Source: Cyathus striatus (lineage: Eukaryota; Basidiomycota; Agaricomycetes; Agaricales; Nidulariaceae). Taken from it: 64,000 bases of DNA. Made by a program: the position numbers and the translations under genes. The notes below the pieces were generated by a model. That model did no database searches. It was not told the origin of the DNA and was given only the letters and a program-made list of their open reading frames with translations. The number at the start of each line of letters is the position of its first letter. Positions within the stretch are counted from its first letter, which is position 1. The stretch lies in assembly GCA_025738555.1 (NCBI GenBank), contig JAOVFP010000013.1:3162001-3226000 (forward strand). The letters run 5' to 3'. This document shows positions 1 through 10,210 of the stretch, piece by piece.

Positions 1-3000
1 GCCGTCCTGGCGTTGCCCACCATCAGTCCCCGCTCCCCCCCGCAAACTACCCCCAGTACATCCCCCAGCAGCCCCCACCCCCGCCTGCCATCTACCAGCA
101 GCAGCAGCCATACCCGCCCGGCGGCGACCGGCGCACCTCCTACTCGTCCTCCACGTACGCCCCCTCCGCCCACGGCCATGCGCCGTATCCCACCCAGCAG
201 CCTCAAGGCGCCTCCTCGATCTACAGGCAATCCCCCTTTCCCAATCACCTGCAGCACCATCTGTCACCATCTGCCTACTCCCAATCTCACTCCCACTCGT
301 CCCATCCGTATACTCCCTCTCTCGCACCGCCCTCCCTCCCTCTTCGCGCACGCTCCATCTTGAGCAACTCCAACTCCTCAGGCGTCATCGTCCCCCAGCC
401 CAAGGAACCTCCCGATACCATCCATCCGGGTCTCACCCCTGCCCAAGCCTATCAAGCTCAAGTCTATCAAAATAACCCCCCACCCCCTCCTGACAGGACG
501 CCATATCGAACCCCCCCGGCTCTCTCGGATCGAAACAGTTATCCTCAATCGCAAAACGGTCTTTCCGGTCGTCCCCATGATCCTCCAAGGCTCGGTATCA
601 GCCTAGAACGCGATGACGGACGATTGGGCATCGACTTTGGGGCCAACAGCGGCAGTTCTAGTGATCAGGGTACGGACGAGGGAAGCACCGAGCTTCCTTG
701 GGCTCGCCACGATCGTACAGGTGATTATCCTCCTTCTTACACCCACATGGTTCCTCTCATTTCGCACGCAACATCTTAGTGACAGCCTCTACGAAACACC
801 ATTCCAACCACCACGAACGGCAACCCTCCATGAGCGAAACCGCTGTTTCAGTCAGTTTGTTCCATCAATTGCTGCTGATAAACCCTTGACCAATATCATG
901 TTACACAGCACCATCCTCTTCATGTCGACACTCTCGCAGCCCAATCCATCCGCTCCTCTGTTGCCAGCGCTTCCCCTTCGACCTCCTCCATCGCTGACCA
1001 CTCCATGACCCTTGTCGACCACTCCTCCTACCAAGCCCGTCGCTCTTCCGACTCGGCGCGTACCATGCCCAAGTTTGGCTCTCGTCGAGAAAGAACTGCC
1101 CAGGATCGCTCCATGTCCATGTCCGCCACCACAAACTCTGTTCGCGCCGTCCTCGACCAAAAGCGTTCGCCTAGACCCTCGATAGGGGCTCACTTGGAAG
1201 GACGCGGCTCACCCGTATCTGTCCGCACGCACACCCGTAAAACACCCATCGTATACCCTGCTTTGCTTTCCCGTGTCGCTGCCGCCTTCCGCGATCGCAT
1301 ACAACTCGTTGACAGGGCAAAAGATGGTTTAACGTATAACGATTGTTTCGACGGACGCGAAGCCGTTGACAAGATCGCGTACATTATCAAAACCACTGAT
1401 CGCAATCTTGCACTTCTATTAGGCCGAGCTCTTGATGCCCAGAAGTTCTTCCATGACGTAACCTATGAGCATAGGTTGCGTGACAGCGCTCATGAATTAT
1501 ACCAATTTAAAACCAAGATACACAGTCCATTTGTTAGTGGGGAGTTGCATGGAGGGTCAGATCAACAGGCAAATGGTTCAGATCAGGAATCACCTGCAGA
1601 GGTACGGTGCGATAATAACTTTGTTTTCCATGTGACAACTGAATTATGGTTACCTTTGTAGGAGAAAGCCGACAGTGATGTCGTCTCAAACCAAGACCCT
1701 CTTCCTTCTGGAGTTTTCACTCTGTTGACCGATTGTTATTCTCCAACATGTTCGCGTGATCGTTTGTGTTACAGCATAGCTTGCCCGAGAAGGCTTGAGC
1801 AGCAGGCACGTCTAAACATGAAGCCCCAGCCTGGACTTTCGAAGCAAATTAGTAAGGAGAGTCTGGGGGAGCCCAAAGTAAGCATCTTGCTCGGATTTTT
1901 CAGCTCACCCCTCTGATCTTACCGTCTACAGTCTGGTGGTTTCTGGGCAAGTTCAGTGCCTCCAGAAATTGTAAACAGCGTCTCCGACAAAGAAAAGAAA
2001 CGCCAAGAAGCTATCAATGAAGTTGTTTATACAGAGCGCGATTTTGTTCACGACTTGGAGTATATGCGTGATACTTGGATTAACCGTCTGAAGGACACAG
2101 ATATTATTCCGGAAGGTCGACGAACAGACTTCCTTGCTCAAGTGTTCTGGAATTTACATGACCTCATTGCCGTTAACACTCGACTGCGGGACGCGCTCCT
2201 TAAAAGGCAGAAACAGTATGCCGTCGTTGAGCGTATCGGGGATATCATTCTCGAAGCTATACCTCATTTTTCTCCCTTCCTTTCTTACGCGTCACACCAA
2301 TTGTATGGAAAGTATGAATTTGAGAAGGAGAAGAGCTCAAATCCCGCCTTTTCCCAGTTTGTTGATGTACGTCAAATTGTTTTTCTGCCTGATTTTCTCT
2401 CAACATTTTCATAGGCTACTGAAAGATTACCGGAATCTCGTAAACTGGAGCTCAACGCATATCTCACGAAACCTACATCTCGTCTTGCCCGTTATCCTCT
2501 CTTGCTGAAAGCTGTCCTCAAATATACACCAGATGATAGTCCCGATAATACAGCTCTTCCTCAGGCAATTTCTTTGATCGAAACATTGCTGCAAAAGGTC
2601 GACAGCGAAATTGGAAAGACTGAAAATCGCTTCAGTCTTGTTCAACTGGACCAGCAACTCGTGTTTAAACAAGGAGAAGAAGTGGTTAGTTTGCACTCAT
2701 CTGATGTATGCACGCGTATTGACTAGATTTAAGAACCTCCGTCTTCACGAAGAAGGCCGTCAAATGGTACACAAAGGAACTCTTCAGAAGCGCGATGGCG
2801 ACCTTCACGTATACTTGTTTGATCACGCTCTGCTCTTTGCAAAATTGGTCAAAAATAAACAGCAAGAGCATTATAAAGTCTATAGACGGGTGAGTACGCA
2901 GCAGTTCGTTTTTGTATGCGCAGCTTAGTTTCTCTTTTATTAGCCTATACCTTTGGAACTCCTTACATTTACTGCGGCGGAAGATGTAGATGGAACTAGT

Positions 3001-4691
3001 CGGCGGAAAAACCAAATGCTCACGAAGAAGGCTTCCTTTTCTAAAGATCGAACCAACAACTCCATTAGCACTATTGCAACGAAGAGTGAGAACAAAGGAC
3101 AACTATGGATCAGGTTCATTCATCTTGGCAGAAAATATTACGACTTGGTGTTATGGGCTCAATCTCCTATATCACACAAAACTTGGTTGGACAAAATATC
3201 AATGCAACGTCATGTTATGCAAGAGCGCAGCACCATCTTCGATAAAGTTACTCTTAGCGAAGAATTCTTTGTTGGGACCAACAAAGTTAATTGTGCAGCT
3301 CCGTACCGTAAGTCGTACTAGTGCCGTGTGAAGTAGTCCATTAAACAAATACTTGCAGACGAGGGCCGTCGGATTGTATATGGAACTGATGAAGGTGTAT
3401 TTATATCGGATCTTAGGGATCCTAGACAGATCCCGGTCAAAGTCCTCAACCTCCTTGACGTTACTCAAGTTGACGTTCTTGAACGATATGATTTATTGAT
3501 CGTCCTGTCTGGTTAGTGGTGATTCCACCTTCGCTTTGCTAGATCACTCATTTTGTGCTCCAGAACGTCAAGTTATCACCTTCCCGCTTGAGGCTCTAGA
3601 CCCCACAGATTCTATGGCTGGGCTAAAGCGCGCAAAGCGTATATCATCGCATACTACGTTCTTCAAGGCTGGCTTCTGCTTGGGCCGTGCCCTTGTCTGT
3701 ATTGTTAAATCCAGTCAATTGTCAAGTACTTTCAAGGCTTTAGAACCGATAGATCAAAATGTCCGGGGGAGAAGCAAACCAACATTTAGGAAGCTACTTC
3801 AGGGAGGGAATGATACTCTCAAACCTTTCCGCGTATGTTGATTGTGTTCTGCCTACACTTCAGCCTTACTCACATCCATCTAGGAATTTTACATTCCTGT
3901 TGAGTCAACATCGGTTCATTTTTTGAAAACCAAGATGTGCGTGGGGTGCTCGAGGGGCTTTGAAATTGTCGACCTTGAGACTCTCGATACTCAAGGTCTA
4001 CTTGACCCAAATGACGAGTCTCTCGAATTTGTTCGACGAAAAGAGAATCTTCGTCCTATGGCTATTTATCGCATACAGAACGAGTTTCTGTTGTGTTACG
4101 ATGGTGGCATGTTTAAATAATCTTACAGGCCCGTTTTGACGTTCAAACCCCACAGAGTTTGCATTTTATGTTAATAAGACCGGGAAAAGATCACGTAAAG
4201 AATTCATGGTATACTGGGAAGGCACTCCTACAGGATTCGGTACGTTCCCTTTTTCATTCCCATTGTTGTGTCCTAACATGTAGTTAAGCACTTCATGAAC
4301 CATATGTCCTCGCTTTTGAGCCATCGTTTGTGGAAGTACGGCATATCGAGACTGGACTCTTGTCCCAGGTCATTCAGGGATCTAATCTCCGGCTTTTGTT
4401 TGCGGATACTCCTCCCTCCGTGCCTTCGTATTACAGCAATGCGTACCCAGGTGGTTACGAACAAGGCATGTACATGAATGGAGGTTCCCCCACCTCCCAG
4501 ACCAGCCATAGCTCATTCAATGGGTATGGATCCCCCATGCCTCAAGCTGTGGGCTTTCCTCGGTCCCACAAGGTCTTGTCCGGGATGAGATTCTCATGGT
4601 ATCCGATGATAGAGTCTATGCCCTTCGAACAGCGGCAGGCCCGCAACGTCATATGTCGGATAATATTTCGATGACATCCATATCCCGATAG
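1..4691 (+). CDS. ROM2: Rho guanine-nucleotide exchange factor (DEP-DH-PH-CNH), 5' end outside window
   Basis: Activates Rho-type GTPases at the plasma membrane, upstream of cell-wall integrity and polarity signalling. The frame is open from base 3, so the 5' end lies outside the window. A Pro/Gln/Ser-rich disordered N-terminal region is followed by a DEP domain (about 1250-1510), a Dbl-homology RhoGEF domain (about 1960-2690, starting near KEKKRQEAINEVVYTERDF), a PH domain (about 2730-3220) and a citron-homology CNH domain (about 3300-4480). This order is that of fungal Rom1/Rom2. At least eight introns interrupt it; the first two, about 718-779 and 851-908, are supported by frame closure. 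The C-terminal DEILMVSDDRVYAL stretch lies in a different frame from the sequence just before it, so a very short intron (4524-4546) or a one-base loss in the C run at 4532-4536 is needed. The stop is TAG at 4689. The family call is firm; the choice of ROM2 over a paralogue is inferred. Confidence 0.88.
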
Positions 4692-5146
4692 TGCATCGCG
4701 ATTCGTGTTCTTAAGGGGCATTTTTGCTTTCGTTCATTTGCATTGCACAAGACCAGATTTACTACTCATGACCACTGTTTCAATTAGCATATTTCACTAT
4801 TTACTTGTATCTGTAGTTCCGTATTCTGATAATAACACGCCAAAATACAATATATACAGGTGTGTGCCATTATTGATATAAATACAGATATCTGACTTGA
4901 CACCGTAGAAAATACCCATATCGTGTAACACACCTGAAAATGGTCACGTTGATCGAGTCCTTAAGAGAGTCATTTATAACGCATCAAACTCCGGCAACAA
5001 GGATCTTTTCGAGAGCTTTGCACGCGCAGCAGTTGCATTATTTATAAGCATATCATTTTATCTCCATAAATCTTGAGGGCATATTGTATATATAATTAAC
5101 GAATTTCAGGGTGTCCCTGGTAACTTTGCTTTCCCGGGCGCAACAC
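4692..5146. promoter_or_regulatory. Intergenic region, promoter of first carboxypeptidase copy
   Basis: No gene seen. Parts of this stretch, such as the CATAAATCTTGAGGGCA segment near 5068 and the ACAGGTGTGTGCC segment near 4857, recur in diverged form upstream of the second carboxypeptidase copy (near 7715 and 7424). The tandem duplication therefore included several hundred bases of upstream DNA. Confidence 0.5.
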
Positions 5147-7167
5147 ATGTCTGGATTTAAACAGGATCTACCTCTTGGTGGGAATGGAATGCGACACGGC
5201 ATCCCAGTATTCACATGGACCATATTTTCACGAATCACCGCTATGATCTGCCTGGTTCTTCTCATTTTCGGAAGTCTGAAGATGACCAAGATACAGACTG
5301 TTAGTTTCCTGTATTCCCCCTTACGTTCAAGGCCGTACGCGACTTTCTATGACAATGTTACGCCTGTCGTAGATCTATGCCCCGGAGCTAGCCCAGAAAA
5401 ACCCATCATCTCATATTCTGGTCACGTCGGACTGAAGGGCGACACTACGGCACGCCCAAAACGTTCTTTCTTCTGGTATGTCAATGGACAATGCATGTTA
5501 TGCAGACTAATTCAGATTCGTATACAGGTACTTTGAAGCGGAGCATAATCCAAAAAATGCTCCTGTTATGTATGTCCGTCGCTCAAAGTTACATAATTCA
5601 CGATTCTTAGGTGAATATAATAGATTGGTTACTGGTGGGGGACCAGGAACCTCTGGATTAACTGGACCATTGATCGGACAGTCTTCTTGCGGCATTACTG
5701 AAAACGGAACACAGTTCAATCCTTCTCGTTGGACAGAGCACTTCAATCTCATTGCGCTTGACCATGTTTGTTCAGAACTCTTACGTTTCGGCAGTTTTCT
5801 GATAGGAATGAATTAGCCTATTGGTGTGGGTTTCTCGTACGGCGAAAGAGTGAACAATAGTCGTGATGCAGCCTTCGACGTGTACGACTTCTTGCAGAAA
5901 TTCTTCAAGATATTTCCTCACCTGTCGACGTAATTATACACCTGTATATTCTCATGATATATCCTGATGTTTCTTAGAAACCAGTTTGTTCTATCGGGGG
6001 GATCATATGGAGGTGTTTACATGCCAAACATCGCGACGGTTATTCATGAACAAAATCTTGCAATCTCCAATGGCCAAGGATATCCCAACGCAAAGCATAT
6101 CAATTTATGATTAGCAACCCTTTTACAGTGAGTGTTCAAATAAAATTGATTGGTCGTTTTGCTGCTAATCAACAAGAGCCCGATTTCGCACTTTTCTTGG
6201 ATTTTACAATATAGATGCGCAGAGAAACATGTATACAACGAAACAGCCTGTGCCAAACTACATTCGATGCAGCCCTCGTGTTTAGAAAAGATACAGTTAG
6301 CATACGAGATCCCTACCGTGGAGAATCGGTTTGCTGCTAATGACTTCTGTGAGAATTTTTTGGATGCTGACACTAACGGTACTGTCATGGAAGATGTTCG
6401 ACGGAAGGTACGTGCTGTAACCTGATAATTTACGACCAACTTATGGAGTGTCAGTGTGAAGGCGACGTATATGATTGTCATCCGTTGTTCAAGTGGATGA
6501 ACAACTTTTTCTCCAATCCCGACACCAAACGTAAACTCGGGGTACCGACGGATCTGAATTTCACCGCGATGAGCGAGAAAGTTTTAAAAGATTTCACTGC
6601 ATATGGTGATGCGTTAGTATATTTTTATTGTTGGTCGTCACGATAATTAACTCTTTGATACAGGATTCAACCACATCATCTGTTATACTCCCCACTACTT
6701 CGAGATGGAATTCGTCTGCTTCGTACGTGCTTCAGCTAATGCACCCCTCGGGATCTCATGTATTATGGTCACCAGACTACATTGGCGCTGATGATGCAAA
6801 TTGTCCCTGGCCAGGAAATTTATCGTTCGTGAGTCAACTGGAAGGATGCAAGACTGATATGAAATGGATGCTAATTATTTTATCTGCAGCTAAAACTACT
6901 TCATAGTCCATACCAAACGGAGTTTCTGAACGCCAAAGATATGCCTTGGCCTTCAGCTGAAGAAGCAAATGGAACGACAACCCGTATAGTTGGTAGTGGT
7001 GCTGGGAAAATGACTTATATTCTCGTAAATAATGCGGGACACTTTGTAAGTGGCAAACAATGTGCCTAGAATTCAGTTATAACGCGGGATTCCAGATTGT
7101 AAGAGACCAATCCGCGCTGGTGAAGAAGATAGTGGACACATGGATTCCAGATAAACCATTTTTTTGA
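5147..7167 (+). pseudogene. S10 serine carboxypeptidase, copy 1, broken
   Basis: Tandem paralogue of the gene at 7795-9865 with the same exon plan: exons 5147-5475, 5528-5569, 5624-5765, 5817-5929, 5978-6127 and later ones, ending in the same FF-stop. It encodes an N-terminal hydrophobic signal anchor, the nucleophile motif GGSYGGVY, the Asp region YIGADDANCPW and the His motif NNAGHF, all hallmarks of family S10. Two lesions break it. Relative to copy 2, ten bases are missing after 6107 between TTA repeats, giving an immediate TGA at 6108-6110. The acceptor of the next intron has changed from CAG to CAA (6207-6209). Using the next AG (6214) would remove five further bases but could not avoid the TGA. 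A product would stop after the nucleophile and lack the catalytic Asp and His. The other exons remain open, so the loss looks recent. A sequencing error is possible for one lesion but unlikely for both. Confidence 0.8.
5736..6088 (+). repeat. 353-bp tract identical to 8391-8743
   Basis: Base-for-base identical to 8391-8743 at a constant offset of 2655. It covers the end of exon 3, introns 3 and 4, exon 4 and most of exon 5, including the catalytic Ser codon. Mismatches return at both edges (5735 and 6089), and the flanking exons and introns are clearly diverged. Identical introns inside diverged paralogues are best explained by gene conversion. Confidence 0.9.
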
Positions 7168-7794
7168 AGTGTAAGTGGATTGGCCCTATTATCTATAAGC
7201 CACCTATGCTGTTACGTATGAGCTATCTTCCATTTCCACAAGGTCTGTGTACCAGACCATATACAAATGACATCCATTTTCCTTGTGCATTACGATGTTA
7301 TACTCTTGAAGCACATTTTTACATTTACGACGGCGCACAAGTCACGTTTGCTACATGACCACTCTTTTGATTCATAGTTGCTTGTTCCGCGCTCTGGTAC
7401 ACGCTGAGAGCAATGTAAGTATACAGGTATGTCCCATTACAAGTATAAAATATCTAATGTTTTGCCCCAGAAAATAAAGGAATACGTATGGTGCTATTTT
7501 CGTGGTACCCTTCCCATTCTAAGGACCGTCGTTAATGGCTGGGCGAGTAGTCCCTCTGCGAAAGCGATAGTTTGATCTACCTTTGAGAGATATTTTTATC
7601 TGATGTAGGTTGGATATAGGGCGCTTTCTCAGACATCACCATCGCGGTAGGGATTTTGCGAGAGCTTCGCCCACACAGCAATCGCACTATTTATAAGTTA
7701 ATCATTCTATCCCCATAAATCTTGGGGGCACATATATATATGGTCACCTGCAGCCATGTTCCTCCCAGTAACTCCGCTTCCTTAGGTGCAGCAC
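7168..7794. promoter_or_regulatory. Intergenic region between the two carboxypeptidase copies
   Basis: No coding sequence seen. It holds the end of duplication unit 1 and the upstream DNA of copy 2, with segments related to 4750-5146: CATGACCACT near 7356, ACAGGTATGTCCCATTA near 7424 and CATAAATCTTGGGGGCA near 7715. The exact junction between units cannot be placed by eye. Confidence 0.45.
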
Positions 7795-9865
7795 ATGACC
7801 AGCAATAAACAGGATCTGCCTCTTGGGAATGGAACGCGATACGGCTCCCCCGTAACAGCATGGGCCATATTATCGCGTCATCGTATAATATTCGCTATGA
7901 TCTGCCTGACGGTCCTTATAATAGGAAGCATGAAGGCAACACAGACAGTCAGTTTCCTATATTTCCTCTCGCATTCAGTGCCGGACGCGACTTTCTATTC
8001 TAACATGACCTATGTTGTGGATCTATGTCCTGGACCCAGCCCAGAAAAGCCCGTGATATCTTATTCTGGTCATATTGGACTGAATGGCGACACTCCAACA
8101 CGTCCAAAGCGTTCTTTCTTCTGGTATGTAATCCGACCATAGAGTAGAGGAGACATACATAAACTGACTGGAACTCATTTAAAGGTACTTTGAGGCGGAA
8201 AACGATCCGGAAAATGCCCCTGTCATGTGCGTCATTTATTCGGTATTCCCGACTTCATGATTCTTAAAAGAATTATAGATTGGTTACTGGTGGGGGACCA
8301 GGAACCTCTGGTCTGATGGCGCCATTGCTAGGACAGTCTGCTTGTGACATCACTGAGAAAGGAATACAATTTAATTCTTTTCGTTGGACGGAGCACTTCA
8401 ATCTCATTGCGCTTGACCATGTTTGTTCAGAACTCTTACGTTTCGGCAGTTTTCTGATAGGAATGAATTAGCCTATTGGTGTGGGTTTCTCGTACGGCGA
8501 AAGAGTGAACAATAGTCGTGATGCAGCCTTCGACGTGTACGACTTCTTGCAGAAATTCTTCAAGATATTTCCTCACCTGTCGACGTAATTATACACCTGT
8601 ATATTCTCATGATATATCCTGATGTTTCTTAGAAACCAGTTTGTTCTATCGGGGGGATCATATGGAGGTGTTTACATGCCAAACATCGCGACGGTTATTC
8701 ATGAACAAAATCTTGCAATCTCCAATGGCCAAGGATATCCCAATGCAAAGCATATCAATTTAGAATCCATTATGATTAGCAATCCGTTGACAGTAAGCGT
8801 TCAGATAGTTCTATATATGTTATGTTGCTCACTAGCAAAAGAGTCCGGCTTCGCACTTTGGCTGGATATTGCAGTACAGATGCGCAGAGAAACATGTATA
8901 CAATGAAACAGCCTGCACCGAACTGCACGCAAAGCAGCCCTCATGCTTAGAGAAGATACAGTTAGCATATGAGATCCCTACCGTGAAGAATCGTGCTGCT
9001 GCCTTTGACTTCTGTGTAAATTTTTTGGACGCCGACACCAATGGTACTGTCTTGGAAGATGTTCGACGAAAGGCATGTGTTGTAACTTGGTGTAAGTCTT
9101 CACAGCTTATTCAATGTTTAGTGTGAAGATCCGAGCGACGCATTCAAGTGTCACCCACTGTTCAAGTGGATGTCTGATTTTTTCTCCAGCGCTGACACCA
9201 AACATAAACTCGGGGTACCGACTGACTTGAATTTCACTGTGCTGAGCAATGACGTTTTCAAGGATTTTGCTGCTTATGGTGATATGTCAGTGTTGTCGTT
9301 GTTGTTGTTGTTGGCCTTTATCTTAATGACCAGGCGTTAATACTTTATATACAGGATTCAGCCGCATCATCGGCTGTACACACCACTTCTTCGTGATGGA
9401 ATTCGGTTACTTCGTGGGTGCAAAGTGATGTGTTTGTATATCGCGTCTTACGTATTGTGTGTGTGCTAACAGACTACATTGGGGCCGACGATGCGAACTG
9501 TCCATGGCCAGGAAATTTATCATTTGTGAGTCAACCTGCAAGGGTAGGGACAAGAGTATGAAATGGATGATAACTGTTCCACATGCAGTTGAAATTACTC
9601 GAGAGCCCGTACCAGGAGGAATTCCTGAAAGCCCAAGATATACCGTGGCCTTCGGCTGAAGAAGCAGAGGGTACGGCCGCACGCGTGGTTGGTAGCGGTG
9701 CCGGAAAGATGACTTACATTCTGGTAAATAATGCAGGACACTTTGTAAGTAGCGTGTGCTCTGAAGATCGTGGAAGATATAACCCGGATTTAGGTTGTAA
9801 GAGACCAAACTGCGCTAGTGAAGCAGATAGTGGACACATGGATTCGCAACGAACCATTTTTTTGA
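7795..9865 (+). CDS. S10 serine carboxypeptidase, copy 2, membrane-anchored
   Basis: Removes C-terminal residues from peptides. I can close an 11-exon model of 495 residues: 7795-8123, 8185-8226, 8279-8420, 8472-8584, 8633-8792, 8875-9072, 9122-9285, 9355-9413, 9473-9525, 9589-9744, 9794-9865. Family S10 marks are GGGPGTSG (oxyanion region; the usual Cys is Thr), GGSYGGVYMP (nucleophile Ser), YIGADDANCPW (Asp) and VNNAGHF (His). The N-terminus has no cleavable-looking signal but a hydrophobic stretch near residues 25-50, suggesting a type II signal anchor with the enzyme in the secretory lumen or outside the cell. Several NxS/T sites are present. Intron 6 (9073-9121) starts with GC, whereas copy 1 has GT at the same place. 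Exons 3-5 contain the tract identical to copy 1. The substrate is unknown. Confidence 0.85.
8391..8743 (+). repeat. 353-bp tract identical to 5736-6088
   Basis: Partner of the identical tract in carboxypeptidase copy 1. It includes two complete introns (8421-8471 and 8585-8632) without a single difference, while the bases immediately outside differ. Confidence 0.9.
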
Positions 9866-10210
9866 TGGGAGGTGCGTTGGAGATTGCTATGGATGTATTT
9901 TACAGGTGGAGACGACGAAGGAGGAAAGAGGAGGAGTAGTCGGGGAGGAATGACCGTGATACACGGCTGGAGGCAGAGAAGCGGATCAGGGGGGAGAGGG
10001 AGCGAATGAAATGAAGGGATGTGGAGCGTGGGAAAACAAAAAGGCTTGGATGATGGCGAGGCCCAGCGTTGCTGAGGAAAACGTATTAGCCAGCTCTGCA
10101 GCATAATATTATTGCTTGGTCCTCTCTCCCTCTTTTATTTTCCTCCTCTCTTCTCTACCTCTGCGCCCACGCGCACCCACTCTCCTTTCTACCCTTTCTA
10201 CTCTACAGCC

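Noticed and set aside
9290..9315. GTT/TTG microsatellite as a repeat of interest
   Set aside because: A short intronic run of about six units without further structure.
10112..10210. Pyrimidine-rich stretch as a separate element
   Set aside because: Ordinary CT-rich leader just before a start codon; similar leaders precede SEC1 and MTHFR.
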